DNA of 34,578 nt from Clostridiales bacterium (GTDB taxonomy: Bacteria > Bacillota > Clostridia > Lachnospirales > Lachnospiraceae): the NCBI GenBank assembly GCA_020859985.1, contig JAJBVD010000072.1, positions 1 to 34,578 on the forward strand, read 5' to 3'. The position numbers were made by a program, and so were the translations under genes. Under the pieces are notes generated by a model, which was not told the origin of the DNA, made no database searches, and saw only the letters and a program-made list of their open reading frames with translations. Positions 1 through 6,425 of the stretch are shown here, in pieces (position 1 is the first letter of the stretch; each line of letters starts with the position of its first letter).

Positions 1-59
1 GCATCCCGGATTCTTACATCTTCCATAATTGTCCCTGTATCCTCGTTATCTGATATCAT
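1..59 (-). CDS. Partial unknown ORF running off the window edge
   Basis: A minus-strand reading frame starts at ATG (59..57) and stays open to the window edge, giving 19 complete codons that begin MISDNEDTGTIMEDV. A GGTGAAG sequence just upstream could be its ribosome binding site. It follows the 115-residue gene in the same direction. Too little is visible to assign a function, and it could be a chance frame. Confidence 0.35.
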   Translation of the reverse strand, partial: MISDNEDTGTIMEDVRIRD

Positions 60-119
60 AACTTCACCCGTTTTAATTATCAGTACGTCTTTCCGCTTGT
101 AAAAGAAACAACTAACGAA

Positions 120-467
120 TCATTGATCAATATTAATCTGTCTCGCATATCGCTCCATATCTTCCTGCGTAAGCTTTTCAACCTTCACTATATCTTCTAC
201 AGCTTTTAATGATGGTGTCAGAATGATTTCTTCTTCGCCGATCTGTAAAAACCGTACCCAGCCTCGGATGGCTTTGATTTCCTTTATTAACCTGTTCTTC
301 TCTTTTTTCGTACAGTTGATTTTACCAGCCTCAAACTGTGTACCTGGTATTTTATCGCCGAGATATTTTTCAAGAACAACGATGTTCTTCATTCTGGACA
401 GTGCGAGCGCAGAATCATTGTTTTCAACACGAACGCCCTTTCCTCCTGCGGAAATGATCTGTTCCAT
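120..467 (-). CDS. Unknown 115-residue protein
   Basis: The frame starts MEQIISAGGKG and is preceded by GAGGGAG about 6 nt upstream of the ATG. The protein is charged and soluble, with no signal peptide or membrane segment. It has a Lys/Glu-rich middle (CTKKEKNRLIKEIKAIRG) and probably alternates helix and strand. I do not recognise the family. It lies beyond the type I toxin-antitoxin module, whose antisense promoter points away from it, so it probably has its own promoter in the AT-rich stretch at 480-511. The clear ribosome binding site and codon pattern make it a credible gene. Its role is unknown. Confidence 0.7.
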   Translation of the reverse strand: MEQIISAGGKGVRVENNDSALALSRMKNIVVLEKYLGDKIPGTQFEAGKINCTKKEKNRLIKEIKAIRGWVRFLQIGEEEIILTPSLKAVEDIVKVEKLTQEDMERYARQINIDQ

Positions 468-504
468 CGGCCGCTCCCTCTTTTATAATATCATCAAAGT
501 TTTG

Positions 505-534
505 TTGACAATTACACTGTTCCGGCGCTATAAT
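505..534 (+). promoter_or_regulatory. Consensus promoter of the type I antitoxin RNA
   Basis: A perfect -35 TTGACA (505-510) and a perfect -10 TATAAT (529-534) are separated by 18 bp. Transcription would start near 541 and run toward the toxin gene. No sizeable plus-strand gene follows, so the promoter most likely makes a short RNA. Confidence 0.85.
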
Positions 535-540
535 GCATTT

Positions 541-638
541 AACAGGAAAGCCGGAAGGTGAATGCAGCTCACCCGTCCCGGCGAAACTTCAACAAAAAAA
601 TAGTCGTCAGCTTTGCTAGGGCAGGACGGCTATTTTTT
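541..638 (+). ncRNA. Predicted antitoxin RNA of a type I toxin-antitoxin module
   Basis: This is an RNA of roughly 98 nt from the consensus promoter to the T-run of the terminator at 633-638. It contains a 5' hairpin (GGTGA/TCACC around 557-573) and ends in the hairpin shared with the convergent toxin transcript. Its 3' end is therefore complementary to the last codons, stop codon and 3' UTR of the toxin mRNA. Convergent RNAs with overlapping terminators are the arrangement known from txpA/ratA and Fst/par type I modules. The ends are inferred. Confidence 0.7.
599..634. terminator. Bidirectional terminator shared by toxin mRNA and antitoxin RNA
   Basis: The stem is AATAGTCGTC (599-608) with GACGGCTATT (625-634), allowing one G-U pair. 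It is followed by six T on the plus strand (633-638) and by seven T on the minus strand (complement of 594-600). The toxin stop codon (630-632) lies inside the stem. Confidence 0.85.
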
Positions 639-713
639 ATGCGTATAGTTCAGAATTGATACAATTAATTCAGCTATTGCTAAGATAATCATAAATTCCT
701 CATATGTACTCAT
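630..713 (-). CDS. Holin-like toxic peptide, type I toxin-antitoxin (27 residues)
   Basis: The 27-codon gene encodes a peptide beginning MSTYEEFMIILAIAELIV and ending NYTHKK. It has a short acidic start, one hydrophobic membrane-spanning helix (about residues 7-21) and a basic end. This is the plan of the small putative holin-like toxins (Hol_Tox family) of Firmicutes, which insert into the membrane when over-expressed. A very strong ribosome binding site (GGAGGTGG) lies 5 nt before the ATG. The convergent strong promoter and shared terminator support type I regulation by an antisense RNA. It is too short for ordinary gene calling. The family match is from pattern memory and toxicity is inferred. 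Confidence 0.8.
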   Translation of the reverse strand: MSTYEEFMIILAIAELIVSILNYTHKK

Positions 714-807
714 TAGCACCACCTCCGAACAGGCTCGGAACGGGTGCAGCACGTCCCCCGGCTCCCCGGTTAAATGCATTATTCAGTTTTTAATCAGGCT
801 CCACCCC

Positions 808-835
808 ATTATAACAGGATTTCATTGAACTGCAA
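808..835 (-). promoter_or_regulatory. Likely promoter of the type I toxin
   Basis: On the minus strand a perfect -10 TATAAT (complement of 808-813) lies 16 bp from a weak -35 TTGCAG (830-835). The transcript would start near 801, leaving an 87-nt 5' UTR. A small CCGA/TCGG hairpin falls immediately before the toxin ribosome binding site. Confidence 0.55.
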
Positions 836-858
836 GCGCAGACCCACGCCTGCAGTTC
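827..858 (-). terminator. Stem-loop after the transfer operon, possible terminator
   Basis: On the minus strand a 12-bp stem (827-838 with 847-858, one G-U pair) encloses an 8-nt loop, 24 nt after the stop codon of the last transfer gene. There is no strong T-run, so termination may be inefficient. The -35 of the toxin promoter lies in one arm of the stem. Confidence 0.45.
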
Positions 859-882
859 ACATTTTCCCATTTTCCCAGTATA

Positions 883-2172
883 TCAGTGATACGAATAAGT
901 GTTGCTGTTCCTATCATATGTTCCTGTTACACTGCTTCCATCTGACAGTCGGAACGATATCGTAGCAATCCTTGTATCCGGATCAATCTCATACGATAAC
1001 ACTGATGCAGTTGTGATATCTGTACGTCCACTCTCGTAAAGATAGTCATACAGGGTATACTGCAGCTCATACCTGTTCGAGAGGTAGTTTGCCAGCACCG
1101 TGGGAATATTCGTGACAGAAAGATTATTCGCATTGTAATCGCCCTGTGTACCGGAAATCGACACTTGAGTTTCAGTGGATGCCGCAGTCTGCTGTTGTCC
1201 GGTCTGACCTGCTTCGGTTTCCACCTGTATCTCCTGTTCCGCTGCTGCCTCTATCATTATTTCAGTCTCGCCTGTATCTTCCTCTGTGTCTGCTTCTGTC
1301 CCGATTGTGTCTGCTATCTCCGCAGCGTCCTGCAGCATCAGGATATAATATCCCGGATAGTCCGGATACATGATTGCGGTAAGCAGTTCATCACTTTCCG
1401 CATCCATGGTCGCGATAAAAGCATAGGCGCTGTCTGATGAACAGCTAACCTCGTCGATAAAAATCACTTCCGTAACCTCATCCAAATCATTTTCTGATAA
1501 AAAAGCAGATAGTATTGTGATGAAATCGGACTCCCGGTAGCCAGACTTTTCTCTCTGTGATCTGGTCAGTCCGGAAACTTCCACGGATTGAATGACAGAG
1601 CCTTCAGAGTTACCGAAAACTGTTTCCTGCCAGTTTCCTGTCTCTATTTCGGTCCCTGCTTTCTTTTCATTCTCCGAATCTTCTGTTTCATCCGGATCAT
1701 CTACGCCGATCACCGACACGGTCCTCACGGCCATTTCCGTCTCTGGCTCTGTCTCGATCATTTGCGTTTCCTCTGTCTCAACAGTATTCCCATCCAATCC
1801 ATCCTCTGAATTGCTCCCAGAAATGCAAACCGCATAGAAGATCACCAGAAGTATCGCGAGCGCCAACGCAATATCGGCGGTTATATACCGCGGAACATCT
1901 TCCTTTTTTATCACAAATTTCTTTCCACTGTTGTCTGATTCTTCCTGCTCGATGTTCTCGTCCTCCAGAGGGTTTTCACCTTCTTCCGACTCTGCCACAA
2001 CCTGAGCATCCGGATTTATTTCGCCATCAACATCGACATCGTTCTCTATCATTGTCTCCGGCGTATCTGTATCTTCCAGTATTTCCGATCCGGAGGTTTT
2101 GGAAATATCCTTCTTTACTTCATTCTCTTTATTCACAGGCTTTTTCCCGCCCTTATTTTTATTCTTACGCAT
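883..2172 (-). CDS. Bitopic membrane protein of the transfer operon, VirB8/TcpC-like position (429 aa)
   Basis: A highly charged cytoplasmic N-terminus of about 95 residues is followed by one membrane helix (about 97-118), an acidic Glu/Thr-rich linker and two folded segments. One covers about residues 205-285; the other is the C-terminal 85 residues ending in the pattern SYEIDPDTRIATISF and GTYDRNSNTYSYH. The C-terminal segment is clearly related to that of the next gene upstream, so the two are paralogues. The gene is last in a run VirB4 - P60 hydrolase - three bitopic proteins. In Tn916- and pCW3-type systems a TcpC/VirB8-like NTF2-fold protein follows the P60 hydrolase, so a scaffold role at the membrane is inferred from position and topology, not from a motif. 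Confidence 0.85.
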   Translation of the reverse strand: MRKNKNKGGKKPVNKENEVKKDISKTSGSEILEDTDTPETMIENDVDVDGEINPDAQVVAESEEGENPLEDENIEQEESDNSGKKFVIKKEDVPRYITADIALALAILLVIFYAVCISGSNSEDGLDGNTVETEETQMIETEPETEMAVRTVSVIGVDDPDETEDSENEKKAGTEIETGNWQETVFGNSEGSVIQSVEVSGLTRSQREKSGYRESDFITILSAFLSENDLDEVTEVIFIDEVSCSSDSAYAFIATMDAESDELLTAIMYPDYPGYYILMLQDAAEIADTIGTEADTEEDTGETEIMIEAAAEQEIQVETEAGQTGQQQTAASTETQVSISGTQGDYNANNLSVTNIPTVLANYLSNRYELQYTLYDYLYESGRTDITTASVLSYEIDPDTRIATISFRLSDGSSVTGTYDRNSNTYSYH

Positions 2173-2187
2173 GTCATGCCTCCCTCA

Positions 2188-3459
2188 TCATAAACCAGAA
2201 AAACTGTATGTGTTTGATGTCTTGTTGTAGGTTCCGATAAGTGTCCCGCCAGTGGACATCAGAATGTTAATCGTAGCGGTCTGTGCATCCGGATCAATCT
2301 CATAAGATGACATTGTGCCGGTTATCGCCCCTGTATAGCCTTTACCCAGCACATAGTTGAATGCAGCTTGGTAAAATGCGTCTTCATCCCCTACAAATTT
2401 CAGAAAAACGGTAGAAATAGACAGAATATCAAAGCTGGTCGTGGTGGACGTCGTACCGGAAGACGACTCACTGGAAGACACCCCGCTCGAAGATGTGCTG
2501 CCTGAAGATGTTGTACTGTCAGAAACAGAAGTCTCTCCTGCCACACTACCTGTTCCTGAATCAGCCGCCGCACTCGCAGTTGTTTCTGTCTCAATAGAAA
2601 AATTTTCCTCTGCAGCCGCATCCGTTTCCATTTCAGTTTCTGCAGCGATTTCAGAAAAAACGTATGCATCTTCAAGAATAAAATAGGTCGAAAGGACAGC
2701 CCAGTCCTCATCTGCGTTGAAGTAAATGGTATGGATCACCTTATCCGCATCATCGCTTTCCGTCTCTTCCCCGTTTTTAAAATAGACCTCCGTCACATCC
2801 TTATATTCACTGTAGTCTGAGCCGATATTCAGTGCAGTGCCAAGAGACTGCAAAAAACGACTCTCGTCAAACTGCCCGTTATAGCTTTCGAGAATTTCAT
2901 CCGTAAGCCCATAAAGCGTCAGTCCATAAGGAGACGTTTCTTCTGTCCCGGTCTCTGCATCCGTATCCATGGCCGCAGCATAATCCGTGCTGACGAAGTT
3001 AAAATTGATAAATACATCGCGGGATGGCATTACGAAGCTTAACCGCATCTGGCCGCCTGCATCTTCTGTGCTGTCAACAGACCGGACAACGCTGGTGACG
3101 GTCTGCATATCGTAATCCAGCACGTCAACGCTCTCCAGGGCCTTGCCTTCTGTCGGGGTAATCAGCATGGAAACAAGGATATTTTCTTCCACCGAGAGGG
3201 TTGATTGGGTATCGGTATCCTCTACAAGCCAGCCCGCATCAAATTCAATCGTTCCGGAGCCGTTTTTGTATAACGTGATATTGTACTTTACTGCTTCCGT
3301 TTCTGTCTCGGTCTCGGCAACAGTTTCACTTTCCGTCTCCGTTTCCTGCTGACCCTTATTTCCTGAGAAAAATGTCTGGAACAGGATCAGAGCCACGATC
3401 AGCACGACAACCGCTGCTGCCGTGATAATCATTGGTGCCTTACTCTTCTTTTTATACAT
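2188..3459 (-). CDS. Bitopic transfer-operon protein with InlB-like repeat, VirB8/TcpC-like position
   Basis: I place the start at the ATG 3459, one base after the upstream stop codon, because GGAGG lies 9 nt before it. A start 8 codons earlier is possible. The 423-residue protein has a membrane helix at about 9-30 and then a Glu/Thr-rich linker. Next comes a domain ending FVMPSRDVFINF, typical of divergent InlB B-repeats, and then a folded segment around YGLTDEILESY. After a Ser/Thr-rich linker there is a C-terminal domain (SYEIDPDAQTATINI, GTYNKTSNTYSFSGL) shared with the downstream gene. The plan is a membrane anchor holding domains in or beyond the wall. The VirB8-like role is inferred from gene order. 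Confidence 0.85.
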   Translation of the reverse strand: MYKKKSKAPMIITAAAVVVLIVALILFQTFFSGNKGQQETETESETVAETETETEAVKYNITLYKNGSGTIEFDAGWLVEDTDTQSTLSVEENILVSMLITPTEGKALESVDVLDYDMQTVTSVVRSVDSTEDAGGQMRLSFVMPSRDVFINFNFVSTDYAAAMDTDAETGTEETSPYGLTLYGLTDEILESYNGQFDESRFLQSLGTALNIGSDYSEYKDVTEVYFKNGEETESDDADKVIHTIYFNADEDWAVLSTYFILEDAYVFSEIAAETEMETDAAAEENFSIETETTASAAADSGTGSVAGETSVSDSTTSSGSTSSSGVSSSESSSGTTSTTTSFDILSISTVFLKFVGDEDAFYQAAFNYVLGKGYTGAITGTMSSYEIDPDAQTATINILMSTGGTLIGTYNKTSNTYSFSGL

Positions 3460-3460
3460 G

Positions 3461-4204
3461 TCAGTCTTCCTCCGTTTCGGCATCGTCTACGGTGTAAATG
3501 CCATAAAAATCATAATTCTTGTTATAGCTGCAAAAGAGCTCTTCATAGTTCCCGTCATCCGCATACAGGACAATCCTGCAGGTACATACATCCTCGTCAT
3601 TCCGCGTTTCCTCTGCAATCTCAATCCGCGTAACCGTGACCAGATCATCATAAAGGGAATAGATGTATTCGGCTACCGCATTTAAAAACTGCCGTTCCCG
3701 GTCTCCAGTGAAATCGGTTTCGGCAGTTCCTGCTGTCTCAGCATATACGATTTCCGGTGAAAAGCTTTCTGCATACGCCTGCATCTGATTCAGCCATTCC
3801 GACTGTTCGGCGTCTTTCTCATCGGATTGGGATTCGCTGGAAACCTGTATTTCTGCTGTCTCCTGCGTACTTAGAGTTTCCTGCGTTTCCATTCCTCCCT
3901 GTATTGCTTGTGTTTCCTGCGCATCTGCGCTTCCTTCTACAGCTGAAGATGATTCTTCGCTTTCCTCGTCCGCAGCGGTCACTGTCACGGTTGCAGTATC
4001 TGTACTGAAACCATCTTCAGTTTCCATTTCCAGAGCATCCTCACTTTCCGCTTCTGTTTCCTCTTCCACGTCAGTTTCCGCCTGCTTCAGTATCCTTGCA
4101 ACGACCACGTTTGATGCCGTATTGATCACATACGGCAGGGAAACAGAAGCTGCGATCAGCAGCACAAGTAAAACAATATAACGAATAATTTTTTTCTTAT
4201 CCAT
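3461..4204 (-). CDS. Bitopic transfer-operon protein, shortest of three related proteins (247 aa)
   Basis: AGGAGAGAT precedes the ATG. One membrane helix lies at about residues 6-33. It is followed by about 115 residues of acidic Glu/Ser/Thr/Gln linker with repeated QET motifs. A single folded C-terminal domain of about 80 residues starts RERQFLNAVAEYIYSLYDDL and contains DDGNYEELFCSYNKNYDFYGIY. That domain has the same alternation of an opening helix and several strands seen in the two downstream proteins, and would fit an NTF2-like fold as in VirB8/TcpC. The stop codon nearly touches the next start, so the two are probably translationally coupled. The function is inferred from position. Confidence 0.85.
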   Translation of the reverse strand: MDKKKIIRYIVLLVLLIAASVSLPYVINTASNVVVARILKQAETDVEEETEAESEDALEMETEDGFSTDTATVTVTAADEESEESSSAVEGSADAQETQAIQGGMETQETLSTQETAEIQVSSESQSDEKDAEQSEWLNQMQAYAESFSPEIVYAETAGTAETDFTGDRERQFLNAVAEYIYSLYDDLVTVTRIEIAEETRNDEDVCTCRIVLYADDGNYEELFCSYNKNYDFYGIYTVDDAETEED

Positions 4205-4280
4205 ATCTCTCCTTCCTTACAGCCCATGATAGAGCCAGAGTAACTTTCTTATGTTCTCGCATTTACAGGTCCAATGATTA

Positions 4281-6389
4281 TCAGCTGAAATACCAGTTCC
4301 CGCCGCCGATCCGGACGCTTCCTTCCGTGTAATAGCTTCGGAAACTTGTATACGTGTGGTTACGGATTCCATTTTCAAGGCAGTCACTGACAGCCTGTTT
4401 TACATAATCCGGCACATTCCCGCCAAGATACTTCTCCCATTTGCTGTCAATGCTGTAACAAAACTGTCCTGCTGCAGTAAGCTGCTCGTAAGCGTTGCTT
4501 CCGTAAGAAGCCCACTTTGCGCTGTCCACGCGGTTCATCGCTGTAGATATTACCGCCAATGCACCGGCATAGCTGCCGCCGTCCTCCTGACAGACGATGG
4601 CGTAAATCGTTTCCAGCTGCCCGGTTGTATAAATGGTCTCATCCGTACTGTTGCCTATAGTCAGACCGCTTAAGACTCTTCTGACTTCATATAAAGAGCC
4701 GGAATATGTCACACTCGTCTGGCAGACTCCCCTGCTTGTGGAATTATGCACCATCTCCCCATTTCCGGCATAAATCCCGACATGGTAGCTGTTTCCGTTG
4801 GCTACCGTGCCGCTGTAAAAAAGGATGATATCGCCTGCCACAGCATCCTCCAGTGTAGATGTGCCGATCAATGTACCATCCGATTCCATCGCGTCCGTAT
4901 CCCAGCCGACCGATATGCCAAAGTTATTAAAAACCCCATGTACGAAAGAGCTGCAGTCCGAGTAGTCCTGCCAGTCCGTGTCGGAACTCCGTCCCGCGCC
5001 ATATACATACTGCGTAATGCCGATCCATGACTGCGCGTATTCGACAATCTCACTGCCGGATGCGGAGTAAGAATCCTGATATTCCTGTTCACTCCCAGCT
5101 AATGCCCCAAATAATGCCGCGAATAAAGCAACCAGAAAAATGATGAGAAACAGAACTCCGCCCACCATTGCCACATATTTCATAATTCCGGCGGCAGCCT
5201 GCACAAGCTTCTGTTTGACTTCAGCCATCGCCCTTGCGGCCCGAAAACGCAGCGGCATGGTGACAGCCGAAAATGCGGTGGAAGCGGTTTCCTTTTCAAG
5301 CTGTTCCATCTCTGCCGCTTCCATACGCTGCATCCGGTTGAGAGCGCCCTGTTTTCTCATGTCCCTGTCGATCATTCCGGCAAGTTCCCGCCGAAACATC
5401 GCGTTCTTTGCCGCCGTTTCTTTTTTCAGGGCTTTTCTGATCCGCCGTTTCTCTTTCTGGAATCTGTAATCAGCCTTTCCCCTGTCGGGCGTGTAAAATG
5501 TCTCTGTGTTTTCTAGTCTTCTGCCTTTCGCATCTCTGGAAATGGTGTGTATGGTATGACGGTGTCCGTCAGGGCCTTCCGCAAGTAAATCCAGCTCATT
5601 CTTCAGGCAGATGCCTTTATTGTCTGTGCCTCTTTCCCTGCGAATAATGTACATTTTTCGAAGCCCGGTTATTTCATTTACCCGCTGTCCCCGTTGAGCT
5701 CCGCAGGCAGATTCATCCTTGATACGTGGTGAATTCCGGTGTCCACGAATCGAATCTTCTTTCATTCGTGGTGTGTTTCTATTTCCACGGACAGTATCTT
5801 TTCTTATGCGTGAAGAATCATCTGTACCCTTGCGGAATTCTTTCTGCGCCCTGTTCTGCCGGATATTATTGAGTGTTGACCTGCTGACATAGGGATTCAC
5901 ATACACGGATTGCCGTACTATTTCAGAACCATTAAAAGCGTTCCCCGCATGATATGCGCTCCGGCCATTCCCCGTCCGGACAGTTCGCGTTGTTTCCCGT
6001 CTGCGATAGTTTCCTGTAATCTCTTTCCGGTCAGGCTTCATCTCCTCTGGCCCGGCTCGTACTGTATCCGCAGGCTGAAAGCGCATCCTGCGTTCCACCT
6101 TTGCCGATACTGTTTTCAGGATCTGTTCCTGCTCACGGCGGGTATAACTGTTCCATTGCTTCAACTGTTCGCGTGAAAGGTATTTTACGGCCTGCCGTCC
6201 TTCCTTTTCGAGCGACATATACTTTGCCGTATTCGCAGTATATCTGCCGATGTGCTTTGCGCCGGAAGCCGCATATTTTGTACCGGTCGATACCGTGTGA
6301 ATCGCTGCCCGACTGGCACTTTCAACCGACCGCAAATGCATATCAATCCGGTCTACATCTCTGGTATCTTCCGTCTGTCTGATTTCCAT
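4281..6389 (-). CDS. Conjugation peptidoglycan hydrolase: NlpC/P60 plus SleB-like domain
   Basis: The 702-residue protein opens the cell wall for the transfer channel. It has a basic cytoplasmic N-terminus of about 400 residues, a membrane helix (about 403-430), an NlpC/P60 endopeptidase domain with catalytic Cys479 (YSDCSSFV) and His536 (SYHVGIYAG), and a C-terminal domain from about 590. The last domain (AIVCQEDGGSYAGALAVIS, MNR, GQFCYS) resembles the SleB/Hydrolase_2 family of cortex-lytic and wall hydrolases. The N-terminal part carries three tandem 14-residue repeats (about 192-233, unit PRIKDES..G..R). The gene lies 36 nt after virB4, matching the Orf14/TcpG-type gene order of Gram-positive conjugation systems, where two wall-degrading domains in one protein are usual. 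Confidence 0.93.
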   Translation of the reverse strand: MEIRQTEDTRDVDRIDMHLRSVESASRAAIHTVSTGTKYAASGAKHIGRYTANTAKYMSLEKEGRQAVKYLSREQLKQWNSYTRREQEQILKTVSAKVERRMRFQPADTVRAGPEEMKPDRKEITGNYRRRETTRTVRTGNGRSAYHAGNAFNGSEIVRQSVYVNPYVSRSTLNNIRQNRAQKEFRKGTDDSSRIRKDTVRGNRNTPRMKEDSIRGHRNSPRIKDESACGAQRGQRVNEITGLRKMYIIRRERGTDNKGICLKNELDLLAEGPDGHRHTIHTISRDAKGRRLENTETFYTPDRGKADYRFQKEKRRIRKALKKETAAKNAMFRRELAGMIDRDMRKQGALNRMQRMEAAEMEQLEKETASTAFSAVTMPLRFRAARAMAEVKQKLVQAAAGIMKYVAMVGGVLFLIIFLVALFAALFGALAGSEQEYQDSYSASGSEIVEYAQSWIGITQYVYGAGRSSDTDWQDYSDCSSFVHGVFNNFGISVGWDTDAMESDGTLIGTSTLEDAVAGDIILFYSGTVANGNSYHVGIYAGNGEMVHNSTSRGVCQTSVTYSGSLYEVRRVLSGLTIGNSTDETIYTTGQLETIYAIVCQEDGGSYAGALAVISTAMNRVDSAKWASYGSNAYEQLTAAGQFCYSIDSKWEKYLGGNVPDYVKQAVSDCLENGIRNHTYTSFRSYYTEGSVRIGGGNWYFS

Positions 6390-6425
6390 GCAATCACTTC
6401 TTTCTGGGAAACCATCTGGTGAAAA

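Larger units (their letters stand above)
531..781. repeat. Inverted repeat flanking the type I module
   Basis: The left arm 531-543 (TAATGCATTTAAC) is repeated exactly in inverse orientation at 769-781. Weaker similarity continues inward to about 575 and 738, sharing AGCCGG, TGCAGC/TGCTGC and ACCCGT. The 5' regions of the toxin and antitoxin RNAs therefore carry related same-sense sequence. Confidence 0.7.

Noticed and set aside
482-511. Minus-strand promoter overlapping the antitoxin promoter
   Set aside because: TTGTCA and TATAAA are 18 bp apart, but the start would fall inside the ribosome binding site of the 115-residue gene, so I did not list it.
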